62,585 bases of DNA from Bremia lactucae (GCF_004359215.1 NC_090616.1:3833212-3895796); one strand, 5' to 3'; positions 1 through 10,304 are shown, counted from the stretch's first letter. Numbers and translations are program-made. Notes: generated from the letters alone by a model not told the origin.

Positions 1-1199
1 ACTGGCGTCCGAGGATGGCGCAGTCCGTTAATATAAAGCGGTGTCTCACCCGTACTGGCGTGGACACTTTGATTTATAGCGAACCATACAAAGGGCAATT
101 GCTTGCTCCACTCTTTGGGAGTTGCTATGATGCGTAAGACATCCGCCACGAACCGATTGGCACGTTCTGTTTGGCCATCGGTCTGGGGATGATCTGCGGT
201 CGACATGTGGAGCTTGCTACCTAGCAGCTCAAACACAAGTCGCCCAAAAACAGACGTAAAACGAGGATCTCGGTCCGATACTATGGACTCAGGCATCCCG
301 TGTAGTCGGTAAACATGATCCAGGAACAAGAGAGCTGCCTCCTTGCCTGTAATCGATGCCTTACATGGTGCTAAATGCACCATCTTGCTCAGTCTGTCGA
401 CAAAGACGACGAGACCCGTCCGACCCTTATGGTCGGGCGGCATGCCAAACCTGAAGTCCAGGCTTACAGACTTTCAACAGTCACTTGTGATCGGTAGCGG
501 CTTCATTGGCGCACTGCTGGACGGTGTAGGCTTAATGCGCTGACTCTGTTCGCAAAGAGCGATTATAGTTGATCACTTATCTATATAGTTGCGACCAAAA
601 TTCCTCTGACACTCGTAAAAGAGTATCTTTTCACGGCCGAGATGCCCAATTGATGGCGCATGATGGAGCTCGTGAAGAATCATCAGCTTGAGATCTGTGT
701 CATCAGGCACATAGATTCTAAAGAGACCACAAGGTGACAGCTGATGCCATAACATGCCATCGCTGTAGTTAAAGCGATTTAGCTTAGCTTTCAGGTGCGA
801 CGAAAGGGAAACCTTTCGTCCACCGAAATGATCCAACAGCAGGCGACAAGTGGTAGTCCTGACTGTAGCTCTCCTTTATCTCAGAGGTCAATGAGTTGGT
901 CACGTGGTATGCCTGCGTGGAACGTTGACGACTCACCTTGTGCTTAAGCACGAGACACACTTTCCTGGTGTCTTACCTCAAAGTCTGGTCTGCGTGATAA
1001 AGCGTCAGCCAGGACATTCGACTTACCCGGCTTGCTTTCAACTTTAAAATTAGATTCAGATAGTAATGTAAGCCATCTTGTCATCCTAGGCGAGAGGTGC
1101 GGTGAGTTTATTGCGGTCAGCAGTGATGCGTAATCCGTATAAGCCATAAATGGTTCGGAGATAGGTGCACTCGAAACTTGACCAGAGTGTACTTAATTG
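1..1199 (-). pseudogene. Ty3/gypsy pol fragment: RNase H and integrase, cut by window edge
   Basis: Reading on the minus strand, the RNase H end lies at 944-1147 (T-D-Y-A-S-L, then S-P-R-M-T-R-W-L, then A-D-A-L-S-R-R-P-D-F). The integrase zinc-binding H2C2 region lies at 573-836 (H-E-L-H-H-A-P then G-H-L-G-R-E-K). The integrase core runs from about 540 off the left edge, with its T-D-G-Q-T-E motif region at about 150-200. Integrase would insert the element cDNA and RNase H would degrade the RNA template. Frames are interrupted between domains, so no functional polyprotein remains. Similarity to the pol regions at 14.5-17.5 kb and 60-62.3 kb places it in the LTR-I family. At about 1226 it meets a pol tail in the opposite orientation, so this is a rearranged junction. 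Confidence 0.8.
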
Positions 1200-1227
1200 A
1201 AAGTAGCTCCTTGTCATGCACAGGGTA

Positions 1228-1640
1228 CGAAGCTATTGCCGCGTTTCATTGGGCCCTTTACGGTTGTAGAAGAGGTTGAAGACCTATATTATAAGCTTAT
1301 ACTTCCCCTATTTTAATTTATTTCTAATTAAAACAGAATATTTTAAATTAAAAGATTTAACACCGTATATGAAGACGCACCCCGTATTTTGTGGGTCGTC
1401 TGAAACGGTATGTAGACCCAAATGAGGTCACACACACCCATTTGTCTAAGGAGACCGATAATGACGCCGACTGTGAGTCGAGCGTCGATCGGGAAGGGGG
1501 ATGGTGAAGGTGAAAAACTTTCAGCCGAATGACTCCTCCCACCGCGGTAATGACTCGGAGAGTGAGGGATACCACACGCGTAATGCGGGTCCCTCAGCAT
1601 CAACTTCTCCAGGATGTCAAGCCGAAGTCAGGCGATCATA
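1228..1640 (+). pseudogene. Integrase C-terminus and pol tail (LTR-I family)
   Basis: The plus strand encodes K-L-L-P-R-F-I-G-P-F-T-V-V-E-E, the conserved integrase C-terminal SH3-like strand seen in gypsy elements. A Thr-His-Pro-Val-Phe-like segment at about 1370 and an acidic D-N-D-A-D-C-E-S-S-V-D tail follow. The same tail is found on the minus strand at 14514-14830 and 59.9-60.1 kb and on the plus strand at 45.58-46.0 kb. It belongs to a plus-oriented element whose 3' LTR is at 3013-3532, with the rest of its pol lost. The coding frame is shifted at least once. Confidence 0.7.
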
Positions 1641-2930
1641 ACCCTTGCGATTCTTCGCGCGGACATCCTGTAGATCCGAGGTCATTCGCAAGACTTTACC
1701 CTCGAGATCTACAATACGTCGTTCAGCAGCGCTTAACGCCTGCGACTGAATGGACAAACGTAAGGCAGCCGCGAGTAGATGGGCGAAATCGCCACTTCTA
1801 ATTGGCGCCGCCTGCACTGATGGATGCGAGTGGGAACCAACGCTGCCTTGTTGAAAGGTTGCTTGCCCACCGCTCCGTGATCCAAAGGTATCAGATCCTC
1901 GACCAATAAAGAGGTTACCCGAAGAGTTTCGACTATTGCGAACCGATCAATACCCTACATATTGATGTTACCGACTTGGTGAGTGCCTATGAAAAGGAGC
2001 ACCAGCTGAGGCCTCTTCGCTAGTTTTAACCGTCCTTCGGCAGTTGCTGGTGCAGCACAGGGGATTCTGTCCCTACCCACAGGGTGTTAGGAGCCCATTA
2101 GTATGGATTTTGTTTTCAGCCTACCGAAAGATTTGGCCGGTAACACCGGCATAGTGGTCTTTTTGACCGATCGAGCGAAATGGCTCACTTGGCGGCTGTG
2201 ACACGACCGGGTTCGGGAAAATACGCCCAAGCGATTTTCCCTGACCCTTTCATGATTGTAAGACGCCATAAGAATTATGTGCGTCTAGAATAGCGCGCTC
2301 TAGGAGCGACGCTCTTGGCCCGTTTATTTACATAGAGGGGGCATCAGTGATATGCCGCCCGTCGCATAGCCACGTTTGATACGACTGGCTTGTGACACCG
2401 ACTGAGCACGCCTACGTGTCGTCGGCGGAGCTTTAGGCTCCGAATCCTCTATGTCCGAACCATTGTGAACAATGGTGTGAGCAATAGACGTTGTGGGTTT
2501 ACCCAACGGAGAAGCGGCTGCGCCTTTGTAGGCAGCGCTCTCATCAATGGTCGCTGCGCTAGCCAGCGCTGACGACGAGACAGCATTGGAAATCTTTGTT
2601 GTCTCCATGTTACAAGCAATTAGTAAAGTTTATATGGGCAGTAAAGAGGCATTATCCTTCCTCATAAGCACTACTATGAGGTGATGGCAACGGTGTCGAC
2701 TCATTGTAGTCGACAATGAGCGACGGATCGAAACATCACTGTTAAAGTGGGATGGATTATGAAGACCAGTTAACGCAACAGCAGCAGTGGCTGTCGACGT
2801 TGTAACTATGGCACTGGGCGACGGGGGCGTGTCAACCCGGCGCGAGGTTGAGTGGGTGTCTTCGTAGACGACTCACCAACATTGCCCCCTTAGGTGGCAC
2901 CTTTGGCGCCGTGTATGTAAACAAAGTCGC
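1610..2930 (-). pseudogene. Antisense ORF of LTR-I element, copy 1 (broken)
   Basis: A minus-strand frame opposite to the plus-strand pol tail. From its start near 2905: a P-P-K-G-G basic N-terminus (start codon mutated ATG to GTG), an Ala/Ser-rich stretch at 2324-2608 (S-S-S-A-L-A-S-A-A, then S-R-I-K-R-G-Y-A-T-G-G-I), a G-G-Q-A-T-F-Q-Q-G-S-V segment at about 1830-1870, and a heptad-like coiled coil at 1617-1817 (A-A-E-R-R-I-V-D-L-E-G-K-V). The same order of segments occurs in three other LTR-I copies (13.2 kb, 46.7 kb, 62.5 kb). Function unknown. It is broken by frameshifts and by an integrase scrap on the plus strand near 2098-2200. Confidence 0.6.
2098..2200 (+). pseudogene. Integrase core scrap inside antisense ORF copy 1
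   Basis: The plus strand reads S-M-D-F-V-F-S-L-P-K-D-L-A-G-N-T-G-I-V-V-F, which is the start of the gypsy integrase catalytic core. The related LTR-I copy at 13.9-14.1 kb lacks this sequence, so it is inserted or recombined DNA. It is too short to act. Confidence 0.65.
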
Positions 2931-3012
2931 TAGAGTGACTGAGAGGAGTAGGCGGCGCGTAAAGCAGCTCGCAGTTCCTCTTTCCTCTGTGACGAATTTA
3001 AAATATAAATTC

Positions 3013-3532
3013 GTTCTTATAAAAATAAAGGGGGGATGGCCAATTACTTGGACCTACCACTTGGGTGTGGCCTACATTGTGATTCATCCGTAATTTAATT
3101 GGACCTACCACTTGGGTGTGGCCTACATTGTGACTCATCCTTGTGTATGTGATGTCCCTGAGGGCATTCACATTAGCGGGGATGATGGCTAGCGTCATCC
3201 GTTACGCGAGGTATCTAGAAAGACACTCGCAATACATATAAGTGTTATCAACGGAGATGAAATTTTATGATTGGTTTAAAAAAGTATTTATATTACTGCC
3301 ATTAAATATAAACCAGTCTGAAAATTACTTGAAACTTTCTCACGAGGAGCCTGATTACCGCTTTCGTGACGACACGTATAACAGAGCTCTTAGTGCGTTA
3401 GGTGAGGTCGCCAAGGCTCTTACCACAACAACCTCACTGCATGCGATAGTAGACGGTCAAATCGCTTCCTTACTGTGCTAGGGTGTGTGCTTGAGTAGAG
3501 CGTGGCCGCATTAAGACGTGCCCGCCTACAAC
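3013..3532 (+). mobile_element. LTR-I, 5'-truncated copy
   Basis: It ends CCCGCCTACA, the same 3' terminus as the complete LTR-I copies at 9749-10304 and 19777-20332. It shares with them the G-A-T-G-A-C-G-C-T-A-G-C repeat region and the A/T-rich centre. A purine tract (AAATAAAGGGGGG) lies just upstream at about 3020-3036, as expected for a polypurine tract, but the canonical TGTAACGGG start is missing. Downstream at 3533 comes a primer-binding-like GGTATCAGAAG. Confidence 0.75.
3048..3140 (+). repeat. Two 42-bp direct repeats in LTR-I
   Basis: Units at 3048-3089 and 3099-3140 differ at one base (GATTCATCC against GACTCATCC), with a 9-bp spacer. The element carries one such unit elsewhere, so this is a local duplication in the LTR. 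Confidence 0.85.
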
Positions 3533-3802
3533 ATCGGTATCAGAAGAAGAAGTACCAGAGCCAGTGAATTACTACACGGTTTGGAATGACGGTCGGCCAA
3601 TAGGACTGACCGCTTCTACATTTGCAAGTCATGGACAGCGGTCGTATAGCAGGTGCAAGTGCAACTACCTGCGCTTCAGTCTGACCATTTCCAAGTAACT
3701 TTGCATCCCCAGCCAGTACAATATCCCATTCAAAAGCCGATAACCGCGCGAGTCCATGACGAGCTCTTAGCGGAGTTAATACGTCGGAAGCTCGGACGGG
3801 CA
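3533..3802 (+). pseudogene. Leader or gag-like start downstream of LTR-I
   Basis: Immediately after the LTR end the plus strand is open through N-Y-Y-T-V-W-N-D-G-R-P-I-G-L, and later H-P-Q-P-V-Q-Y-P-I-Q-K-P. I do not recognise a domain. Its position after an LTR and a PBS-like stretch fits the start of a gag gene, but it differs from the LTR-I gag start at 9692. It joins an antisense-ORF fragment at about 3803. Confidence 0.4.
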
Positions 3803-4190
3803 GAGGATGTCACTCCTTTGTTCCAAGCTTGGGAGCATTTGTGTAAAGAATCTGCGATGCATAGGCCGCGAGGTCTGGCTTGACAAACTGGATGCTTTCC
3901 GTGACCGGTCAGAAAAACGGATGCACGCTACAAGCTGCACCGAATGTGTAGAGAGGCAGGGTTACGTTGCCTCTCGTGGGAAGACTCATTTCCATGGTGG
4001 CTTAAAAGTGCAGGTTATGCCCCTAAGGAGACATTCTCCTATAGGACCCTCATCGGAGGATGCTCATCTCTTGTGAGATGCTCGAAGAGATTAAGAAACT
4101 ATAATCCTTTTATGAGTGCAAGATGCGCTCGTTCTCAGATGGACCTTCAGTCGAGAAGGATGGGTCTCGTCGTACTGCCGTACGAGATGC
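3803..4190 (+). pseudogene. Antisense-ORF core fragment (LTR-II/III type)
   Basis: The plus strand carries the shared aORF core: D-V-T-P-L-F-Q-A-W, then D-A-F-R-D-R-S-E-K-R, then C-R-E-A-G-L-R-C-L-S-W in another frame. Related cores lie at 5.9 kb (-), 12.5 kb (+), 26.2 kb (+), 35.2 kb (+) and 52.3 kb (-). Here too it faces a chromodomain tail on the opposite strand. At least two frameshifts. Confidence 0.55.
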
Positions 4191-4650
4191 ACCCATCGTT
4201 CCATCATCAGTTGGGTACGAGATTTCCAACTATCATGCGAACCGTCTTGCAAAAGCGATCAGCACAAACAAGAATACCATTATTCTTGTGGGTGTCTTCA
4301 GGGAATTTGAAGACGAAGTCCATAGATACGGACTGCTAATAATCTGCCGGAGCAGGCAGATGTTGTAACGAAGAATGGGATGAAGCAGTGGGCTTTACCC
4401 GTTGACAAACTTTGCAAGCACGTATGTACTTGCGGAAGAACTCATACTGGCGTGGTTAGTAGAAATCGCGACTTATTATGAGATAAGTCTTCTCACGTCC
4501 ACAATGACCACTTATTGGTGCATCGTGGCACTCATACATGACGCGTAACGCGAATTATTATGGGTGGTGATGACGACACAAGATGTGTTGCCAGCAATGG
4601 ATGTACCATTGCGGGTTGTATATCGATCAGTTGGGACTCGATACAATTTC
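4130..4650 (-). pseudogene. Chromodomain tail fused to integrase core
   Basis: The minus strand reads S-V-S-M-D-F-V-F-K-F-P-E-D-T-H-K-N-N-G-I-L-V at about 4245-4340 (integrase core start), preceded by the H2C2 region to about 4640. On its 3' side comes S-H-D-S-W-K-S-R-T-Q-L (about 4190-4235), the end of a chromodomain. Most of the integrase and the start of the chromodomain are deleted. Confidence 0.65.
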
Positions 4651-4750
4651 GACAATCATTTTTAAGATTGTCAAGATGGGTTTCTAAGGTAATTCATCCA
4701 CCCTATAAGAGCCTTATCTTCTTGATAAGCTCTTCTGACGTCGTCGAGTA

Positions 4751-5197
4751 ATGTTGACGACGAAACACTCTATTAGACGGAACCCATGTGCTCGAGGAGC
4801 TTGTTCTTTCGCCATTTTGGTTACCAACGACGCGCTAGGTGTCGTAATAAGCTTCTTAGTAGCTTTCCGTAGAAGCAAACATACTTCATTTGAAATTAAT
4901 GACCTAGTCCGACTGTCGACGGTAAACCTATCAAAGCACGTAGTGACAAATGTAGGCAGTAATAACTTAATGCCCAGGTATATCGGCCTGTTTCGTGTAC
5001 TACATCGCCAAGGCAATGCGTACATGATCGAGCTGCCTCGTAGTATGCGTACTCATCCTACATTTATATTGTGCGTCTCCGCCCGTACCATCAGTACGAG
5101 GCTTCTTCCGATTCTGGATTACGCCGGAACGGTCAAGGGCATCAGCCAAAGCCGGATGGATCCAAGCAAAGACTTCTTGTTTCGGAAAACGGTATGA
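4751..5197 (+). pseudogene. Integrase C-terminal domain
   Basis: An open frame with E-I-N-D-L-V-R-L-S-T-V-N-L then P-R-Y-I-G-L-F-R-V-L-H-R-Q-G-N-A-Y-M-I-E-L-P and R-T-H-P-T-F. This is the DNA-binding C-terminal domain of a gypsy integrase of the LTR-II/III type (compare 27173-27370 on minus and 51240-51503 on plus). It is joined after a gap to the chromodomain at 5480-5640. Confidence 0.75.
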
Positions 5198-5479
5198 TTG
5201 TCTTGACCAGACGATCCACGCTTTTCTTCAGGGAAGAGTTCTTCTAATGAGCTGTCAACAGCTCCTTTTAGTAGAGACTGATGTGTCCTTTCGTTTGTTA
5301 ATCAGTCGCGACCTGCGCACAATTTATCAACCAGTAACGAGAAACATTATCAACAGTCACCGCTGACCCGCGGTGACGGGATCGCTTGTGATCAAGATTT
5401 TCCCTTATATAATACAAGGTGTGATCTAAATCATGATGTTGAATTGGGCTCGTCAAACGAGGCGAACCCAATCCCCCCC

Positions 5480-5640
5480 CCACATCCACTGATGAATTCA
5501 GATGGTGAGAAGCGCTTTCTTGTTGAAATTTTCTTGAACCACCGTGAGGCAATGGGGGTACGAACGAGTTATCTCGTTCGTTGGCGAGGGTATCCACCCT
5601 CGCATGATAGTTGGGAACCTCGTTCATAGCTGATGTTGGA
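5480..5640 (+). pseudogene. Chromodomain of Ty3/gypsy chromovirus integrase
   Basis: The plus strand encodes G-E-K-R-F-L-V-E-I-F-L-N-H-R, then T-S-Y-L-V-R-W-R-G-Y-P-P-S-H-D-S-W-E-P-R-S. The aromatic and W-E-P positions that form the methyl-lysine cage in chromodomains are present. Chromoviral integrases use this module to target chromatin. No stop falls within the domain, but the upstream pol is broken. Confidence 0.85.
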
Positions 5641-5701
5641 CGTTCCGGGTCTCGTCTTGCCGTACAACGAGACCCATCCTTTCGGGTAGAAGGTCCATCG
5701 G

Positions 5702-5770
5702 AGAACGAGTGCTTCCCGCGCTCGTAAAAGGATTGGGGGTTCTTTTACGAGCGCGGGAAGCACTCGTTCT
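5702..5770. repeat. Perfect 29-bp inverted repeat, 11-nt loop
   Basis: Arms 5702-5730 and 5742-5770 are exact reverse complements (AGAACGAGTGCTTCCCGCGC at the start of the left arm), with loop 5731-5741. The complementarity continues weakly outside. It lies just after the chromodomain, where pol meets the antisense ORF. Confidence 0.9.
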
Positions 5771-5773
5771 ACG

Positions 5774-6797
5774 ATGGATCTTCATCTCTTACGAGACGAG
5801 AGTCTTCTATGGGTGTCTTTGAGGGGAATATGCTTCCTTATGGGCATGGCCTGCACCCTACAAAGAGCATGGACAAGAGTCCCTCCACGAGAGGCAAAAC
5901 AATCCTATCTCTCTCGACAAACGGTGCAACTTATAGCGTGCACCGACTACGTTCCGTTTCTAAAACCGTTCACAGAATGCGTTGAGCTTGTCAAGCTAGA
6001 CCTTACGGCCTATGTATTTATTTGCACATTCTGCGCGAAAGCTGTCCAAGCTTGGAAGGAAGGTTTGACATCCTTTGCCCGCTCACAAGATTACCATCGA
6101 TGCCGGAAAAGTGCATCGATGGAGAATTCCGTTTCATCCTCCCCAGGCTTGTGAAGCCTGGATGAGTCGAATAACGGAATATGATATCGATCGTTGGTTA
6201 TAGTAGACAAACAATTAGGTTACCCTTAGAGGGTGCCTCTTTTCAGGAGTGAACTGCAACGTAACTTGGCCCTGGAAGCGATCCCTTGCTTCACGCCTTT
6301 TCTGCCGACGCAAACTAGCGCCACTTGCAGCACTTTTACCTACGCGACCACGTATTCCTGGCGACGCATACTAACGTCACCAGAGTGATCGTCTCCCACG
6401 GATTCATCATCAGATGACTCCCCACCAAAGAAGTCAGACGATTCCAACAACCTCGTCATCACCTCTTTGGTAGTAACGTTAGAACCCAAAGGTCTAACGG
6501 ACTCGGCTCCGGGTAATCCGGTGGCCTTTACAGTAGATACTGAGGCGGGCGATGCCGGTGGCTTGGTCCAGTCACCTACAATTAATGTAGCAGGTGACTT
6601 GCACCTCTTCACCCCGCAATGTCAACAACACATGACATACCCCAGTCACCTTCAATGGGAGAAGGAGGTGACACATTCCCCGCAGTATACGCATTGGCGT
6701 CTACTGAAACATTTGCCTTGCTGGCAGCTACACTGATTCGTGCAGCTGCCAGCTTAGCGACCTCACGGCCCACGCGCACGGACTTATTCGTTGTCAT
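5774..6797 (-). pseudogene. Antisense ORF, LTR-II type (M-T-T-N-K-S-V-R-V)
   Basis: A minus-strand frame starting with ATG at 6797. The N-terminus M-T-T-N-K-S-V-R-V-G-R-E-V-A-K-L-A-A-A-R is basic and alanine-rich. A Pro/Gly/Asp-rich section (G-D-W-T-K-P-P-A-S-P) follows, then an acidic E-S-S-D-D-E-S-V-G-D-D segment at about 6390-6420, then the shared core at 5.87-6.06 kb (K-D-V-K-P-S-F-Q-A-W; K-L-H-R-L-S-R-E). It faces the plus-strand chromodomain at 5480-5640. Related N-termini occur at 10913 (+) and 52529 (-), both next to LTR-II. Two or more stops break it. Function unknown. Confidence 0.6.
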
Positions 6798-6886
6798 CTT
6801 GATTTTGATCAAGATTAATATTGCAAATAAAGTCGGTTTAAAAACAATAATGCAAAAAAAATCGGTATTTTAGTTAAAACCATTTA

Positions 6887-7367
6887 TGTAGCGGACCTAC
6901 CTCGCTCCTAAAATCAGAGGAAGACTTTTAGACTCAGAGAGTCTCTTAGTTCTATAAGAACTAATGAATTTTATAGCTCAGGGAGTCGTACAATCTATTA
7001 AAACTTAGTTAATCCTAGTTCAAGGGATTCAGGGGTTCATAGAACCAAGTGGCAACTAGTGCCAAAAGTATATACCTTAAAAAGGCTTCTATTTCTTACT
7101 GATCAATAAGCAAGCCTTATGAGGCACCTAACGCTTTAAGATCAAAAAGCGAACTGCAATTTATTTAATTAGTTAATTTAAAACTTACCATAGCTAATTT
7201 AAAAACAGAAATCGGCCGCCAGATATATATCTGGCGGCGACACATGTGTTACCCATAATAATTGGAATTTAACTAATTAATATTCTAGAATAGGAGAAAA
7301 GGGTATATTACCCATAAAGTAAATGTACCACAACAACGGTTCTCAAGCCGATGTGTGCCCCATTACA
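6887..7367 (-). mobile_element. LTR-IV, complete copy (3' LTR)
   Basis: On minus it starts TGTAATGGGGCACAC (7367) and ends GGTCCGCTACA (6887), giving 481 bp with TG...CA ends. A second copy on the plus strand is at 53700-54208. The interior side (7368-7380) is the purine tract GTGGGGGAGGG on minus, a polypurine tract, so this is the 3' LTR of a minus-oriented element. Confidence 0.85.
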
Positions 7368-7476
7368 CCCTCCCCCACTGGACTGTTGACACCGAGTGAC
7401 AACGTTCGCTTCATTCCTCTAATAGGTCGGAATCTTAACAGCTAAACGTTTGGTTGTGTTTTCTTTCCTTTGTCCC

Positions 7477-8834
7477 ATGACAATCAAGCGTGAGTCACAG
7501 ACTTAGCGCCTTCCTCGACGATGAGGAAATAGTGGACTTTGAAAGCCTCACTCCATCAGAGGACGAGGAACAAGAGCGTCGCTCTTATACGCCTCCTCCT
7601 CCGGATGAACGTCGGCGGGCCCCGAATCCGTTCCCAGAACATGGTGCCGATGATGTCTTGCTTGCCTTGAGCAGGACACAGGACCCTGAGTCCAAAATCA
7701 TTACGAATCCGCTTGATGAAGAGCGAGAGCGGTAATCCACATTGAGGAAAATGCTTTTCGTTGAGCTGCCGAGATAGCGAAAGCTAAAGTTCATATTGAA
7801 TATAGATTCACCCCGCTTAGTGCGGAAGAGCGTCTTAAAGAGATCGCGAATCACAGTTTGGCCATTCGGATCTCTGGCCCCACGACGATAATCCCAGAAG
7901 AGCAATCCCACAACGAGGACGCCAGAGGAGCTCGCTGCTCGCGACGCTCTTCATGAGCGATACCTTACGCCGAAGGTAATGACGCGAAGTCAGTATCTGA
8001 CGCGTTTGCGTATTCTGGCCTGTAGGGCTTCGATGACCTCAATGAGAGAAATTTTGATCGTATTGTTCCTAACAAATCACAAAGCGAAACGAAATTTCGT
8101 TTGAGAACTGGCTCCATCGGGCCCGCCGCCTCCGCAATATTTGGAATATTCAAGAGTCTGCGGATAAGGCTGATGTTCGTTTGGAACAGAAGCTTCGCTT
8201 CAATTTCGCCAAGCTTAATGCCAAAGGCCAGTTACGTCCGGCATTTATGTCACAAAGCGAGGCATAATCAAGCCGACATTTCAGTGCTTCGGTTGACAGT
8301 ACAACCAAAATACGAAGCCGCACTGAGGCTATAGATCTACCTAATCCACTTCTATGGGTGGGAAGCGTTTTTTTGACGCACGTTGGCCCTGAGCTTGACG
8401 CTCAAAAACGTCAACGGCGTACGCGCAATCTTGCCGAAGAGGTACCTCAAACTCCCAATAGGTTTTAGAAGAGGGGTGCCCTAGCCACTTCACCAGATAC
8501 TGGAATTGGCCCTTACGACGACGTCGCTTCAAAAGTCTCTCTACGTGAAAGAAAAGGTTCCCTCGCGCATCGAGAAGCGCGGGAGGGGACCGAAATCTTG
8601 ACGGAAGCATTTAATGATTAAAAGCAGGAGGTGCAACTTCTTCGTGAGGGCCTTGACCGGGTTGAGAGCTCTTTTGAGGTGGTTCAGAACCGTCTTTCGA
8701 TGCTGGAGCGTCAGCAGCCTCGTTTAGAGAACCAGCTGGACATCTTGGGAAGGATGCAGCAATCTGCGGCACGACCGCCTGTCTTGGCACAAGTGCCTTT
8801 GAGTCTACGTGGGAATGGTCCTGATATCGCTTAA
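7477..8834 (+). pseudogene. Antisense ORF of LTR-IV element, copy 1
   Basis: A plus-strand frame that starts about 110 bp from the LTR-IV polypurine tract and runs against pol. An ATG is at 7477; the long frame with the acidic N-terminus (F-L-D-D-E-E-I-V-D-F-E-S-L-T-P-S-E-D-E-E) opens at 7490. D-P-E-S-K-I-I-T-N-P-L-D-E-E-R-E-R, a charged middle part (E-Q-K-L-R-F-N-F-A-K-L) and a coiled-coil C-terminus at 8631-8834 (L-L-R-E-G-L-D-R-V-E-S-S-F-E-V-V) follow. A second broken copy lies on minus at 58270-59330 with the same order. It spans the chromodomain, which is on the other strand (8341-8610). Several frameshifts. Function unknown. Confidence 0.6.
8341..8610 (-). pseudogene. Chromodomain of LTR-IV pol
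   Basis: The minus strand encodes F-F-H-V-E-R-L-L-K-R-R-R-R-K-G, then Q-Y-L-V-K-W-L-G-H-P, then Y-W-E-F-E-V-P-L and D-V-F-E. This is a chromodomain distinct from the Y-L-V-R-W-R-G-Y-P-P type of the LTR-II/III elements. It is open over 89 codons; the rest of this pol is missing, since LTR-I gag follows beyond 8836. Confidence 0.8.
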
Positions 8835-8836
8835 GC

Positions 8837-8857
8837 AGAGGACAGAATCTGTCCTCT
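8837..8857. repeat. 21-bp palindrome at element junction
   Basis: Arms AGAGGACAGA and TCTGTCCTCT flank one central A. It sits where the LTR-IV antisense ORF ends and LTR-I gag sequence begins. Confidence 0.8.
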
Positions 8858-9692
8858 CGGCCGACGGCTTATACCAAGCTGTCGCCGAGGCACTGTTGTA
8901 GGATTGCTCCTCAACTCAGGCAATTTGGATTGCCTCTTCCATCGTCGACGGCACCTTTCTGAAAAGGGCCTGTCGCGATGGGCCATGCCGTAGTCCGTTC
9001 ATAAACGTGGGCACCTTAATGTGCTCCGGAATTGGACCTACGGTTATGGACGTCGACAGCGAGCGCATCTCTTGCACATACTCTTGCAGAGATCGCTTTG
9101 CCTTTCGCACTCCAAGGAAGCGCGCCTAAAGCAACACTTCGGTGTTCGCCGGCTGGTACATGGCGCGAATCTTTTCCTTAAAGATCGCCCCTGTAGGGAG
9201 CGCCCCGAGCAAGCTCACTCTGAGGCCTTAACGCGCAGATGCGACATGGCGTACGACACCATCCGGCTGTCGTCCTCGATGAGCTGGGCTACACCGCATT
9301 GCTCCACGGCTCAAAGCCAGTGGACAATCGTGTTCGCTACAGTTCCATTGAACTTGGGAGGGTCCATCCGAATGGGCCTCGGCTGATGCGGCCGGGCAGA
9401 GAGCATCTCAAAAGTCCTGTTGAGAGCCTCGCTCCGAGCCTGCTCATGCCTTAGCTCCCTGTGTCTGAGTGACGGACTCCACCACAGCATGGCCTTGTGC
9501 CTCGGACGCGGCCCTCCGCTGTCCGAGCACGAATGCCTCAAACTGCTCCTACTGAGCAACATGTTGCTCAGGAGGACTACCCAGGAGCCTGGCCAGGGCT
9601 TGTTCACCAAGTCCCTGCGCCATAAGCCCTGCCACCTCCCGATGATGTTCGGCGAGGTGGGGAAAATGAGCCCAATCAATGTTGAGGCTCAT
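8858..9692 (-). pseudogene. gag of LTR-I element (partial)
   Basis: The start ATG is at 9692 (M-S-L-N-I-D-W-A-H-F-P-H-L-A-E-H-H), 43 bp inside the primer-binding site. M-D-P-P-K-F-N-G-T then the retrotransposon-gag region at 8916-9110 (L-Q-E-Y-V-Q-E-M-R-S-L, F-M-N-G-L-R-H-G-P-S-R) follow. Gag forms the particle that packages element RNA. The CCHC end is missing: the copy stops at about 8858 against LTR-IV sequence. It is broken by frameshifts. Confidence 0.75.
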
Positions 9693-9734
9693 CCTCACGT
9701 ACACACGCAGAGATGCGGGTCGTGGGAAAGATTT

Positions 9735-9746
9735 CAAGTGCTACCA
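9735..9746 (-). other. Primer-binding site of LTR-I element
   Basis: Two bases after the LTR end, the minus strand reads TGGTAGCACTTG. The first eight bases match the complement of a eukaryotic initiator tRNA-Met 3' end (TGGTAGCA). The same site follows the identical LTR at 19777. Confidence 0.6.
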
Positions 9747-9748
9747 AG

Positions 9749-10304
9749 TGTAGGCGGGCACGTCGTAATGCGTCCACGCCCTACTTAGACACACAAAACC
9801 CTAGCACAGCGGGGAAGCAGCTAAATTAGCTTCTTTTACGTGCAGTGACGTAGTTGTAGTGGGCGCGCTAGCGTCCTCACCCAACACACTAAGTACTGTG
9901 ATTAAGAGTCGTCACGGGAGCGATTATCCGGCTCCTGTGCGCACTTATCAAGTAGGAAGTAGTTTTCAGACTGATTTATATTTAATCGTATCAAATATAA
10001 ATACCTTTTTCTACCAATTAAAATGTCATCTCTATAGATAACATTTAATATGTATTGCGAGCGTATCTTTCTAGATACCTCGCGTAACGGATGACGCTAG
10101 CCGTCATCACGGATGACGCTGGGCGTCATCCCTTCTAATGTGAATGCACCCATGTGCATCACATACACAAGGTTGGTCACAAATGTGCACCACTCCCGAG
10201 TGCTGGGTCTAATAACTATTATTTAGTAATTGACCATTCCCTTAAGTACACCAAGTGTACATAACGGGGACTGTGTAACATTAGGGCAACTTTAGTCCGT
10301 TACA
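9749..10304 (-). mobile_element. LTR-I, complete 5' LTR
   Basis: On minus it starts TGTAACGGACTAAAGTTGCC at 10304 and ends CCCGCCTACA at 9749 (556 bp). It contains two tandem 22-bp units with palindromic GATGACGCTAGCCGTCATC cores at about 10087-10129. I see no difference from 19777-20332. Gag starts 57 bp downstream. Confidence 0.85.

Noticed and set aside
4714..5025. 103-codon minus ORF
   Set aside because: Shadow of the plus-strand integrase C-terminal domain, which has clear motifs.
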